Source: SHXO01 sp964523885 (lineage in GTDB: Bacteria; Pseudomonadota; Gammaproteobacteria; Burkholderiales; SHXO01). From it: a stretch of DNA of 64,000 bases. Positions 32,796 to 41,006 of this stretch are shown piece after piece (position 1 is the stretch's first letter; every line of letters begins with the position of its first letter). The notes below the pieces were generated by a model. The model saw only the letters and a list, made by a program, of their open reading frames with translations. It had not been told where the DNA came from and made no database searches. The stretch spans positions 137,878-201,877 of the forward strand of contig CAZFYX010000085.1 of the NCBI GenBank assembly GCA_964523885.1, given 5' to 3'. The position numbers and the translations under genes were made by a program.

Positions 32796-34722
32796 AGGCC
32801 GCTCGCGGCGGTGACGGCGGCTCTGAGGCGAACACGCGATTGCGCCCTGCGGCCTTGGCTGCGTAGAGCGCGTTGTCGGCAGCCTTGAGCAGTTCGTCGG
32901 CACGCTGCATGTCGGCGGTGCGCTGCGCCGCGCCCACGCTCAGACTGGTCGTGCAGCTCACCGCACCGTTGCTGAAGCGCGTGCGCGCCACGGCATTGCG
33001 CAGGCGCTCGCCCAGCTGGGTGGCGGCAGCCAGTGGCGTATCCACGCAGATCACCAGGAACTCCTCTCCGCCGATGCGGCAGATGCCGTCCTCCGTGCGT
33101 GCCTCCTTGCGCAGCACGGCGGAGGCCTGGCGCAGCACGAGATCGCCGATGTCGTGCCCGTACGAATCGTTGATGTCCTTGAAGCGGTCCAGGTCCAGCA
33201 CCAGGCAGGACAGCGGCCGGTTGCTGCGCAGGGCCGCGGCCCACTCCTGGTCGAGCCGCTCCATCGCGTAGCGGCGGTTGGGCAGCCCCGTCAGCGGATC
33301 GGTCAGCGCCGCCTGCTGCAGGCGCCGGTTCGCTACCGCGAGCTCGGCTGCGAACTTGCGCAGGTTCTCCGCATCGCGCCGCGCTTCTTCCTGCAGCCGG
33401 ATCACCCGCAGGCCCGCGCGCAGGCGCGCCGCCAGCACGCGCGGCGTGAACGGCTTGGTGAGGTAATCGTCCACGCCCGACTCGAAGGCCTCGATCAGCT
33501 GCTCGTCCTGCTCCAGCGCGGACAGGATGATGAAGTACATCTGCTGGCCTTCCTCGGTCTGGCGCAGCGCCTTGCACAGCGCCAGGCCGTCCAGGCCCGG
33601 CATGATCCAGTCGGAGATGATGATCTGCGGACGCAAGCTGATGGCACGTGCCAGCCCGGTCCTGCCGTCCTGCGCCGTGTGCACGGTGTGGCCGAGCCCC
33701 TTCAGCAGGTGCTCGAGCACCAGCAGCGTGGAGCGGTCGTCGTCCACCGCCAGGATGGTGAGCGGCTGCAGCGCTGCAGCCGAGGGGGCCGCATCGAGCG
33801 CCGGCGGTGGGGGCTCCTGCCGGTCGCAGATGACCGAGCCCAGCTCGGGCACGTCCTGCGTGGGCACCTCGAGGATCTTGCCCCACTCGCGCCACTGCTC
33901 GACCAGCGCCACGGTCATCTTCCCGAGCGCCTCCTCGTCGAGACCGACCTTGGCGCCCGCGAGGATCAGGTCGGGCGCCATCGCGTGCCGGTCCTGGTCG
34001 CGGGCGACGCAGAAGTCGGCCAGCTGAGCGCTCAACCTCAGCAATGCACAGACCGCGCGCTCGCGCGAACCCTCCGGGGCCGGACTGGCGGTGGGGTCCT
34101 CGTGATGGAACACGGCGGCCACGAACAGGCGCGGCAGGCGCCAGTCCTCCAGCAGCGCAGCCGACAGCTCATTGTGGTCGGTGGCGAAGCGCTCGCGCTC
34201 GCGCGCAGCCGGGACCAGCCCGCGCTCGCCACCGGCGAGCAGCTCGGCGAACTCCTCCGGGTAGATCGTGGCCAGGGCGAGCGTGCCGACGCCGGCGAGC
34301 AGGCCGCAGGTGAACGCCTCGTCCGCCGGTGCGCTGCGCACCCGGTCGGCGGTGCGCGCGGCGGCGATTGCCATGGCCAGCGAGCGCGACCAGAAGCGCT
34401 GGTAATCGAAGCCCTTGCAGGTGCCGCTGCGGTATTGCCCGAGCAGCGAGAAGCCGAGCACGAGCTGGCACACCGTGTTCACCCCGATCATGCGGATCGC
34501 CTCGGGGATCGAGACGACCGGGCGCCGCAACCCCTGCCCGGCCGAGTTGGCGAACTTGATGATGCGGCCGGACAGGGCCGGATCGGCGCGCACCGCGTGG
34601 GCGATCTCGTCCACGCTGGTGCCGTCGCGGCGGCACAGCTCCACCACGGCCAGAGCCACGCCGGCCGGCGAGGGCAGCTTGCCGGTGGTCTTCAGCTCCT
34701 CGAACTTGGCGTGCTGGGTCAC
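32794..34722 (-). CDS. HDOD - receiver - GGDEF diguanylate cyclase
   Basis: A 642-residue signalling protein. HDOD domain at about 10-220 (KLPSPAGVALAVVEL, ADPALSGRIIKFANSAG, IPEAIRMIGVNTVC). Receiver at about 325-445 with phosphoacceptor Asp in IIISDWIMPGLDG and the conserved VDDYLTKPF. GGDEF at about 480-640 with an intact GGEEF catalytic loop, LDRFKDINDSYGH, and an RxxD inhibitory site (RTED) five residues before GGEEF. It should make cyclic di-GMP with product feedback. An ATG at 34767 is in frame but would overlap the -10 of the FliA-like promoter; I prefer GTG 34722, where the HDOD-typical sequence begins. No clear ribosome site supports either start. Confidence 0.88.
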   Translation of the reverse strand: MTQHAKFEELKTTGKLPSPAGVALAVVELCRRDGTSVDEIAHAVRADPALSGRIIKFANSAGQGLRRPVVSIPEAIRMIGVNTVCQLVLGFSLLGQYRSGTCKGFDYQRFWSRSLAMAIAAARTADRVRSAPADEAFTCGLLAGVGTLALATIYPEEFAELLAGGERGLVPAARERERFATDHNELSAALLEDWRLPRLFVAAVFHHEDPTASPAPEGSRERAVCALLRLSAQLADFCVARDQDRHAMAPDLILAGAKVGLDEEALGKMTVALVEQWREWGKILEVPTQDVPELGSVICDRQEPPPPALDAAPSAAALQPLTILAVDDDRSTLLVLEHLLKGLGHTVHTAQDGRTGLARAISLRPQIIISDWIMPGLDGLALCKALRQTEEGQQMYFIILSALEQDEQLIEAFESGVDDYLTKPFTPRVLAARLRAGLRVIRLQEEARRDAENLRKFAAELAVANRRLQQAALTDPLTGLPNRRYAMERLDQEWAAALRSNRPLSCLVLDLDRFKDINDSYGHDIGDLVLRQASAVLRKEARTEDGICRIGGEEFLVICVDTPLAAATQLGERLRNAVARTRFSNGAVSCTTSLSVGAAQRTADMQRADELLKAADNALYAAKAAGRNRVFASEPPSPPRAA

Positions 34723-34766
34723 GGGTGGTGGACCGCCGGGGCGGGAAAGGGGCGCCCCTGGGAGCA

Positions 34767-34794
34767 TTTTCGGCAGTCCGGCGCGGGAACTTTA
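34767..34794 (-). promoter_or_regulatory. Sigma-28 (FliA)-like promoter of the HDOD-GGDEF gene
   Basis: On the minus strand TAAAGTTC (34794-34787) is followed, 16 bases after TAAA, by GCCGAAAA (34774-34767). The match to TAAAGTTT-N11-GCCGATAA is seven of eight bases in each half, with one extra base in the spacer. A FliA promoter would tie this cyclic-di-GMP enzyme to the motility regulon. Confidence 0.5.
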
Positions 34795-34872
34795 GCCGCC
34801 CCGCCCCCCCCGATCTCCCTCTGCGGCAACGGTGGATGCTGTATGGATGCACAGACCTATTGCGCAGGTACG

Positions 34873-35820
34873 CTAACGCAGCGGCTCGAGGTCCGCCGGC
34901 AGCACGTAGCCCGGATGGCGTCTGCGCAACTCCCGCAGGCTGTCGCGGGCCTGCTCGAGCTTGCCCGCGCTGCGCAGCATCCGGATGTGTTCGACCCAGC
35001 GCTGCGGATCCTGCTCGAACGCCTCGTGCTCGGCCGACTGCGGTGCCGCCTGGTTCGCGGCAGCAGGTGCAGGCAGCGTTGCTGCGTCGCTCGCTGCACC
35101 GGCTGCGGCGGGGCTTGCAGGCACGGCCTCCGGCACCTGCGCCTCGCGCTTCGCGGCCCGCTGCGGTGCCGGCGCTGCAGGTGCGGCCACGGCGGGTGCC
35201 TGGTCGCGCAACGCCGGCGCTGGTGCAGGTGCGACAGCCGGTGCCTCCTCACGGTGCAATGGGGCGGCGGGCGGTGGACTGTCCTCCTTCAGGGTACCGA
35301 GGGCAGCGGCCGGGTCCTGCGCCTTCCGCTCGACCACCTCGGCGCCCGCACCACGAGCCTGCTGCTTCGGCAGTCCGGCCGGCACGCCAGGCGGGCGTGC
35401 GGCCCGCTCCCGTGGCTCCTGCGCGGCGCGAATGGAGGCCGGGGCGGCCGCAGACGGGCGTGCGGATTCGTGCGCGGGAGCGGCTTCATTGGGAGCGGGC
35501 GGGGCAGGCACCGCTGCAGCGGGCGCGCCCTGCATCTCCGCCTGCGGCAGGTGCTCGCGCCGATCGGCCACCATCAGCGTCAACGTGGCGCTGACCACGA
35601 GCACCGCGGCGATCGACATGGGCACGCGCCACCGGGCCATGAACGGACGCGGGGCATGCTGCCGGGGACCGGACACGGCATCGCGGGCAGCAGTGCCCAG
35701 TGCCGCGTCGAGCGCCGGCGACGGCTCGTCGCCCACCGCGTCGCGCCAGCGCCGCTGCAGCGGCGTATCCCGCGCAAGGAAGGCCTCGAGATCGCCTTCG
35801 TCGTCCGGCCTGCTGCTCAC
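34873..35820 (-). CDS. Probable anti-sigma factor, single-pass, Ala/Pro-rich
   Basis: A 315-residue protein translationally coupled (4-bp ATGA overlap) to the ECF sigma gene, which is the main reason for calling it its anti-sigma factor. Cytoplasmic N-terminus 1-65, a membrane helix at about 66-85 (MSIAAVLVVSATLTLMV), a long Ala/Pro/Glu-rich periplasmic stretch (about 95-265), and a C-terminal block of about 45 residues (WVEHIRMLRSAGKLEQARD and LRRRHPGYVLP). No HxxxCxxC zinc motif of the ZAS type is visible. The C-terminal block is helical and conserved-looking, and it could be a sensing element. Confidence 0.7.
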   Translation of the reverse strand: MSSRPDDEGDLEAFLARDTPLQRRWRDAVGDEPSPALDAALGTAARDAVSGPRQHAPRPFMARWRVPMSIAAVLVVSATLTLMVADRREHLPQAEMQGAPAAAVPAPPAPNEAAPAHESARPSAAAPASIRAAQEPRERAARPPGVPAGLPKQQARGAGAEVVERKAQDPAAALGTLKEDSPPPAAPLHREEAPAVAPAPAPALRDQAPAVAAPAAPAPQRAAKREAQVPEAVPASPAAAGAASDAATLPAPAAANQAAPQSAEHEAFEQDPQRWVEHIRMLRSAGKLEQARDSLRELRRRHPGYVLPADLEPLR

Positions 35821-36389
35821 AGCAGTTCTCCCATGCCCTGGCGCAGCTTGGCGAGTGCATAGCGCAAGCGGCTCTTGATCGCCTCGCGGTCGGTCCCCGT
35901 CACGCTCGCGATCTCGTCCACCCCCAGGCCCGCTTCCTCGTGCAGCAGGAAGGCTTCGCGCTGTGCCACGGGCAGCGCCTCGACCAGCGCCAGCAGCCGG
36001 CGCGCCTGTTCGCGCCCCTGCGCGATGCGCTCCGGCTGCGCGGTGGCCGGCGCAGGCACGTTGACCGCTGGATCATCATCGTCCTCCGGGTCGGCATGCA
36101 CGACCCCGACGGGCCGGTGACGGCGGTAGTGGTCCACCACCCGGTTGTGCGCGATGGTGTAGAGCCAGGTGGTGAAGCGCGCCTCGACCTTGTAGCCGCC
36201 ACGGGCGCCGATGACGCTCATCCAGATGTCCTGGAACAGCTCCTCCGCCGTAGCGCGCTGGCTGCCGAGCTGCCGCACGACGTAGCGGAACAGGGGCACG
36301 CGGTGGCGCCCGTAGAGCAGGTCGAACGCCGGGGCATCCCCCTGCGCGTAACGCAGCATCAGCGCCTCGTCGGTGTCGTCTTCCCCCAT
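35817..36389 (-). CDS. ECF-type RNA polymerase sigma factor
   Basis: A 190-residue sigma-70 family factor with only regions 2 and 4. Region 2 (about 20-90) has DLLYGRHRVPLFRYV, AEELFQDIWMSVI and FTTWLYTIAHNRVVDHYRR. Region 4 (about 130-185) has LPVAQREAFLLHEEAGLGVDEIA and the recognition helix around TDREAIKSRLRYALAKL. It would direct RNA polymerase to a small stress regulon, restrained by the membrane protein encoded next to it. The target promoter is not evident in the window. Its upstream gap carries the family C repeat. Confidence 0.93.
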   Translation of the reverse strand: MGEDDTDEALMLRYAQGDAPAFDLLYGRHRVPLFRYVVRQLGSQRATAEELFQDIWMSVIGARGGYKVEARFTTWLYTIAHNRVVDHYRRHRPVGVVHADPEDDDDPAVNVPAPATAQPERIAQGREQARRLLALVEALPVAQREAFLLHEEAGLGVDEIASVTGTDREAIKSRLRYALAKLRQGMGELL

Positions 36390-36412
36390 GGCCGGGGAAT
36401 TCTACTCGTGGG

Positions 36413-36570
36413 GAGGCTAGAGGCTAGAGGCGAGAGGCGAGAGGCTGGAGGGAAGGGGCTGCAGGTTGGGATGAGCCTGGCGCCGCAGTAAAGGCCGGCG
36501 CTTGTCCGCAGGCAGGCCTCGAGCTGCCTCCAGGCCCCTCTAGCCTCTAGCCTCTAGCCTCTCGCCTCGC
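36413..36570. repeat. Iterated inverted repeat, unit GAGGCTA/GAGGCGA (family C)
   Basis: The left arm at 36413-36451 is five or so copies of the heptamer GAGGCTA or GAGGCGA in tandem. The right arm at 36535-36568 repeats the complement (TAGCCTC, then TCGCCTC). The 83-base centre contains GGCAGGCCTCGAGCTGCCTCC, itself partly palindromic. It nearly fills the 189-bp gap between the sigma factor gene and the secreted-protein gene. Confidence 0.85.
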
Positions 36571-36578
36571 GTCGCCGT

Positions 36579-37340
36579 TCAGTTCGGATCCGGCACGAAC
36601 GCCGCCGGGAACGGATCCGGGCGACCGCGCCGTTCCGGAATCACGCCCAGCGCGACCAGGTTCTCGCGGCTGTCATAGCGCAGCGCGATCACCTCGTTCG
36701 GCGTGGCCGACTCGCGCTCGAACTCGACCCGGCGCGCGTGCGAGGTCTCGCCCCGTCCATGACCGGTGCCGAGGCTCGGCGCGGGGCTCGCGTTCCCGGC
36801 GCGATCGGCTTCCCCTGCAGCACCGGACCGGGCCTGTGCAGCGGGGGCGGCCGGCCGCTCACGTTCCTCGGGCCCGAGCTGCACCTGCGGCGGCTCGGGC
36901 TTGCGCCGGAACAGGGCAACCCCGATCACGCCGACGTCGTTCGGGCGGCCAGTGCGGGCGGCGTAGGAATCGCCCAGGTCGGTGAAGTAGAAGGCGGCGG
37001 TGCGCTGCAGGCTCTTGCGCCAGCCCCTGATCTCGACGAATCCCCGCGCCGGAATCACGTAGCCGCTCTGCTGCGGGCTCGCGGTGGCACCGGTCACCAC
37101 GTTCACGCCGTCGACCGAGACGACCGCGAGCACGTCGCCGTCGCTGCGGTTGCGGATGCGGATCGCATACTCGTGGCCGGGCGTACCGGCGATGTAGTGC
37201 GCGTCGAAGCTGCGCTGGACCGGCAGCACGGTGTTGCTCTGCCGGTCCTGGATCGAGACCTCGGCCAGCGAGCCCAGCGCAAGGGCCGCGGGCGAGGCCG
37301 CCAGGCAGGCGAGGCCGGCGAGCAGACTGTGGAACCGCAT
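36579..37340 (-). CDS. Secreted protein of unknown function
   Basis: A 253-residue protein with a signal peptide (MRFHSLLAGLACLAASPAALALG, cleavage near ALA at about 21). The N-terminal half (about 25-150) looks like a beta-rich domain with DAHYIAGTPGHEYAIRIRNRSDGDVLAVVSVDGVNVVTG, YVIPARGFVEIRGWRKS and TAAFYFTDLGDSYAAR. A low-complexity stretch follows (about 160-215) and a short conserved-looking end (ALRYDSRENLVALGVIP). I do not recognise the family. The ATG at 37340 is preceded by AGAGGAG. It lies upstream of the sigma/anti-sigma pair on the same strand and may belong to that regulon. Confidence 0.75.
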   Translation of the reverse strand: MRFHSLLAGLACLAASPAALALGSLAEVSIQDRQSNTVLPVQRSFDAHYIAGTPGHEYAIRIRNRSDGDVLAVVSVDGVNVVTGATASPQQSGYVIPARGFVEIRGWRKSLQRTAAFYFTDLGDSYAARTGRPNDVGVIGVALFRRKPEPPQVQLGPEERERPAAPAAQARSGAAGEADRAGNASPAPSLGTGHGRGETSHARRVEFERESATPNEVIALRYDSRENLVALGVIPERRGRPDPFPAAFVPDPN

Positions 37341-37468
37341 TGGCGATGCTCCTCTGGTGGGTTGCTCCAGAGGCTGTAAACGCCGGGGTGCGGTGAAAGG
37401 GGTTAAACCGATGCCGCTGGTGCGCCTTGCTTCGCCTGCCCGCCAAGCGGCCGAGGGACGCAGAGACG

Positions 37469-38239
37469 TCAGGCGCCGCCCGTCACGGGCCCGACCTGCA
37501 CGCCCCCGCTCTCCAGGGCGGTCCGGATCTCGCGCGCGAACGTCGCGGCGCCGGGCTCGTCCCCGTGGATGCACAGCGTGTGCGCCTGGATGTGCACCAC
37601 CGTTCCGTCCGTCGCCACCACTTCGCCGCGCCGGACCATGCGCTCGACCTGCGCCACCGCACTGGCCGCGTCGCCGATCATCGCGTCGGCCCGGCTGCGC
37701 GGGGTCAGGCTGCCGTCGGCCTGGTAGGTGCGGTCTGCGAACACCTCGCTCGCCGCGCGCAGGCCGGCGGCCCGCGCAGCGCGGATGAGCTCGCTGCCGG
37801 CGAGTCCATAGAGCACGAGCTGCGGGTCGAAATCGCGCACGGCGTGCGCGATCGCCTCGGCCAGTCCCGCGTCGCGCGCGGCCATGTTGTAGAGCGCCCC
37901 GTGCGGCTTGACGTGGTGCAGACGGGCCCCCTCCGCACGGCAGATGCCGGCGAGCGCGCCGACCTGATACAGCACGAAGCCGTGGACCTCCTCGGGCGTG
38001 ACCCTCATCTCGCGCCGCCCGAAGCCGTGCAGGTCGGGCAGCGAAGGGTGCGCCCCGATTGCCACCCCACGCGCATGCGCCAGGCGCACGGTCCGCTGCA
38101 TGGTGCGCGCATCGCCGGCATGGAATCCACAGGCGATATTGGCGGAGGTCACGTGCGCCAGCACCGCCTCATCGTCGCCCATGCGCCAGGCGCCGAAGCT
38201 TTCACCCATGTCACAGTTGAGGTCGAGCCGGATCGTCAT
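37469..38239 (-). CDS. pxpA: 5-oxoprolinase subunit A (LamB/YcsF family)
   Basis: One of three subunits of the ATP-dependent prokaryotic 5-oxoprolinase, which opens pyroglutamate to glutamate. The 256-residue protein has the family blocks LDLNCDMGESFGAW, ANIACGFHAGD, IGAHPSLPDLHGFGRREM and HVKPHGALYNMAARD. AGGAG precedes the ATG at 38239. It is the last gene of pxpBCA, 20 bp after pxpC. Pyroglutamate arises spontaneously from glutamine, so this is a housekeeping repair and recycling function. Confidence 0.93.
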   Translation of the reverse strand: MTIRLDLNCDMGESFGAWRMGDDEAVLAHVTSANIACGFHAGDARTMQRTVRLAHARGVAIGAHPSLPDLHGFGRREMRVTPEEVHGFVLYQVGALAGICRAEGARLHHVKPHGALYNMAARDAGLAEAIAHAVRDFDPQLVLYGLAGSELIRAARAAGLRAASEVFADRTYQADGSLTPRSRADAMIGDAASAVAQVERMVRRGEVVATDGTVVHIQAHTLCIHGDEPGAATFAREIRTALESGGVQVGPVTGGA

Positions 38240-38259
38240 GCCGCGCTCCTGCAGCAGGT

Positions 38260-39264
38260 TCATGTGTGGCTGCGCAGCCGCACCGCCTCGCGCATGCGCG
38301 CCAGGTCGCGTTCGCGCTCGAGCAGCAGCGCCTGTGCCTCGTCCAGCGTGACCGGCCGGAAGCGCACCCCCGCGCCTGGCGGCACCTGCGCGAGCAGGGA
38401 GACGTCCACGCCGATCACTTCGCCCAGATGCGGATAGCCGCCGGTGGTCTGGCGGCTCGCCATGAGCACGATCGGCTCGCCGTCGGGCGGCACCTGGATG
38501 GTACCGAAGGTCACGCCCGCGGACACCAGGCTGACCGCTTCGCCCGGCACCAGCTGCGGTCCGCTGAGGCGATAGCCCTGGCGGTCGGAGTTGCTGCCCA
38601 CCCCGTACTCGCCGTTCATGAAGCGCTCGCGCGCCTCCTCGGTGAAGAGGGTCCAGTGCAGGCCGGGGATGAAGCGCAGGACCCATGGCGAGGGCAGCTG
38701 CAGTTCGACGCGCTCGGTGGCAGACCAGCCCGGGTACACCATCGACGCGCGGCGCGAACCGAGCTTCTGGTGCAGCGACGGGAAGAACCCGGGATCGGCA
38801 TCGAGCGTGGGCAGCAGGTCGCCGCGCTTGAGCGCGCGCCCCTGCCAGCCGCCGAATCCGCCGCGCAGGAAGGTGCTGCGACTGCCCAGCACCGGCTCGA
38901 CCTGGAACCCGCCGGCAATGGCCACGTAGGCACGGCACCCCCGCCGGCACGCGGCGAAGTCCAGCGCGCTGCCGGCACGCACCAGCACCGGCCGCGCCTT
39001 GGGCAGCGGCTCGCCGTTGACCCGTGCCTCGAAATCGCCGCCGCACACGGCGAGCAGCGCGTCGCGCGTCAGGGTGAAACCCGGGCCGACCAGCGTGATC
39101 TCGATGGTGGCCGCGTTGTCGTCGTTGCCGACGAGGATGTTGGCCAGGCGATGCGAGTACTCGTCCATGACGCCGCCGACGGGCACCCCATAGCGCTGGC
39201 AACCCCAGCGGCCGAGGTCCTGCAACGTGGACAGGATCCCGGCACGCAGCACCTTCAAGCCCAT
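38260..39264 (-). CDS. pxpC: 5-oxoprolinase subunit C (biotin-dependent carboxyltransferase-like)
   Basis: A 334-residue subunit of 5-oxoprolinase, formerly annotated as allophanate hydrolase subunit 2 or KipA. Diagnostic segments are GILSTLQDLGRWGCQRYGVPVGG, DEYSHRLANILVGND, ATIEITLVGP, YVAIAGGF, LGSRST and LMASRQTTGGYPHLGEV. The ATG at 39264 fits the conserved MGLKVLRAG start; longer frames add unlikely residues. It lies 16 bp after pxpB. Confidence 0.93.
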   Translation of the reverse strand: MGLKVLRAGILSTLQDLGRWGCQRYGVPVGGVMDEYSHRLANILVGNDDNAATIEITLVGPGFTLTRDALLAVCGGDFEARVNGEPLPKARPVLVRAGSALDFAACRRGCRAYVAIAGGFQVEPVLGSRSTFLRGGFGGWQGRALKRGDLLPTLDADPGFFPSLHQKLGSRRASMVYPGWSATERVELQLPSPWVLRFIPGLHWTLFTEEARERFMNGEYGVGSNSDRQGYRLSGPQLVPGEAVSLVSAGVTFGTIQVPPDGEPIVLMASRQTTGGYPHLGEVIGVDVSLLAQVPPGAGVRFRPVTLDEAQALLLERERDLARMREAVRLRSHT

Positions 39265-39280
39265 GTCACGGCTCCCCGCA

Positions 39281-40021
39281 TCATGCGCCGCCGTCCACAG
39301 TGGACGCATGCATGCGCTCGAACGCCTCGGCGCCGATGGCCACGAACTTCACCCGGTCGCCGGCGAGCAGCAGGCTCGGCGGATCGGCAGCGAGATCGAA
39401 CAGCCGGATCGGGGTACGCCCGATGACGTGCCAGCCGCCGGGGCTGTCGAACGGGTAGATGCCGGTGTGCTCGCCACCGATGGCCACGCTGCCCGCAGGC
39501 ACGCGCGATCGCGGCGTGGCGCGGCGCGGGGTCACCAGCCGGTCGTCGAGCCCACAGAGGTAGGGGAAGCCGGGCATGAAGCCGAGCATGCCGACGAAGT
39601 ACGTGGGCGCGGTATGCAGTTCGACCAGCAGGGCCGGGGCGATCTGGTGGGCAAGTGCCAGCGCCCCGAGGTCCTCGCCGTACTCGCCGCCGTAGCACAC
39701 GGGGATCTCGACCAGGCGCCCGGAGAGGCGCGTCTGCGCCTCCAGCCGCTCGAGGCAGGGTTCGACCCGCTGCCGCAGCAGCTCGAACGGGATGCGCTCG
39801 CGCTCGTCCGTCCCGGCGAGCTGCCACAGCAGCAATGGGTCGTAGTACAGGGTGACCGAGCAGAACGCCGGCACCACCTCGCGCACGCCGGGAATCGCGG
39901 CCTGCTCGAGCAGGTCGCACAGCGCGCGCACCCGGGCGGTGGCGGTCTCGCCGACGCGGTCGGCGACTTCGATTACCGCGGCACGATCACCGAGGGGCAG
40001 GATGTCCAGGCGACCGGGCAC
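39281..40021 (-). CDS. pxpB: 5-oxoprolinase subunit B (KipI-like)
   Basis: A 246-residue subunit of 5-oxoprolinase, related to KipI and allophanate hydrolase subunit 1. It has LPLGDRAAVIEV at the N-terminus, VVPAFCSVTLYYDP, IPVCYGGEYGEDL, YFVGMLGFMPGFPYLCGLD, TPRSRVPAGSVAIGG and YPFDSPGGWHVIGRTP. The start is GTG at 40021. It is the first gene of the pxpBCA operon, and a 138-bp gap without recognisable signals lies before it. Confidence 0.93.
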   Translation of the reverse strand: MPGRLDILPLGDRAAVIEVADRVGETATARVRALCDLLEQAAIPGVREVVPAFCSVTLYYDPLLLWQLAGTDERERIPFELLRQRVEPCLERLEAQTRLSGRLVEIPVCYGGEYGEDLGALALAHQIAPALLVELHTAPTYFVGMLGFMPGFPYLCGLDDRLVTPRRATPRSRVPAGSVAIGGEHTGIYPFDSPGGWHVIGRTPIRLFDLAADPPSLLLAGDRVKFVAIGAEAFERMHASTVDGGA

Positions 40022-40159
40022 GGCTGGCGACAGGTGGTGAGGAAGGAGGAGAAGTCGAAGATAGTGGTTCCGGCGCCCGCTGCCAAGGGGCCCGGGGTCG
40101 CGGAGCGACGACGTTGGCCCGAGACGGCCGCACGGCGTGCGCCGGTCCCGCCGCAGGCC

Positions 40160-40441
40160 TCAGTAGCAGCCGTCGCCCTCGGTGCTCTCGCGGCACACGG
40201 TGCGCGTGCGCTCGGCGTTGGTGGCGCACTGGTAGCGCTTGCCCTTGCACATCGCGCACCATGCCGTTTCCGTGCCGCGCGCCTTGAACACGCTCGGCAC
40301 GATGGTCACGTCCATCACGCTGCAGCCGGGGATGGCGTCGGCGGTGAGGCGGTCGGGGCTCTTGCAGGCGGACAGCGCAAACATCAGGAGGGCAGCGGCC
40401 GCCAGAGCAGGCGGGCAGCCGCGGCACAAACGCAATGCCAT
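40160..40441 (-). CDS. Small Cys-rich lipoprotein, unknown function
   Basis: A 93-residue protein with a signal peptide and lipobox LSAC (Cys26). The mature part has six Cys (CSVMD, WCAMCKGKRYQC, TVCRES, DGC), probably in disulphides in the periplasm, with WCAMCKGKRYQCATNAERTR forming a knuckle-like segment. I do not recognise a family. The ATG at 40441 lies 7 bp after the CBS gene on the same strand, so the two are probably co-transcribed. Confidence 0.7.
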   Translation of the reverse strand: MALRLCRGCPPALAAAALLMFALSACKSPDRLTADAIPGCSVMDVTIVPSVFKARGTETAWCAMCKGKRYQCATNAERTRTVCRESTEGDGCY

Positions 40442-40448
40442 GGGCGGA

Positions 40449-40877
40449 TCAGGAGTGGATGTATTGTTCCAGCTGCTCGATCATGAAGCGCTGCTCGGAG
40501 ATGACTTCCTTGACCACGTCCCCGATCGAGATGATGCCGATGACCTGCTTGCGCTCGAGCACCGGCAGGTGGCGCACGCGCTTGTCCGTCATCAGCGCCA
40601 TGCACTGGTCCACGGACTGGTCCGGCCCGATGCACAGCACGCGCGAGGTCATGATCTCGCTCACCAGCGTCTCCTTCGACGACTTGCCCTGGAGGATCAC
40701 CTTGCGGGCATAGTCGCGCTCGGAGAAGATGCCGACGAGATGGCCGTTGTCGAGCACGATCAGCGCGCCGACCTCATGGTCGGCCATGGTCTTGAGCGCA
40801 TCGTACACGGTGGCACCCGGCGAGATTGTTAACAGCCGGGGCCGTTTTGCCTCGATGATCTGGCGCACGGTCTTCAT
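40449..40877 (-). CDS. CBS-pair domain protein
   Basis: A 142-residue cytoplasmic protein consisting only of two CBS motifs (about 8-60 and 72-128), containing TISPGATVYDALKTMADHEVGALIV, GIFSERDYARKVI, VRHLPVLERKQVIGIISIGDVV. Such stand-alone pairs bind adenine nucleotides or other ligands and regulate partner proteins. The GIFSERDYARK segment is typical of the proteobacterial group found singly. The partner is unknown. Confidence 0.9.
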   Translation of the reverse strand: MKTVRQIIEAKRPRLLTISPGATVYDALKTMADHEVGALIVLDNGHLVGIFSERDYARKVILQGKSSKETLVSEIMTSRVLCIGPDQSVDQCMALMTDKRVRHLPVLERKQVIGIISIGDVVKEVISEQRFMIEQLEQYIHS

Positions 40878-41006
40878 GCTCGAGCCCTCCCTTTGTGCAA
40901 CACAGCAGACATGTGTGTGCTTCCCCCGGGCCCGAGTGTAGCGCCGCGGCCGCGCAGCTGCCAGCCTGACCTCCTGGGCAAGTAGCGCGCGGATGTAGGC
41001 ACCCGG

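Noticed and set aside
33154..35862. Open + strand frame of about 900 codons opposite the GGDEF and anti-sigma genes
   Set aside because: It spans two genes with intact domains on the other strand and the promoter between them; composition is that of a shadow frame.
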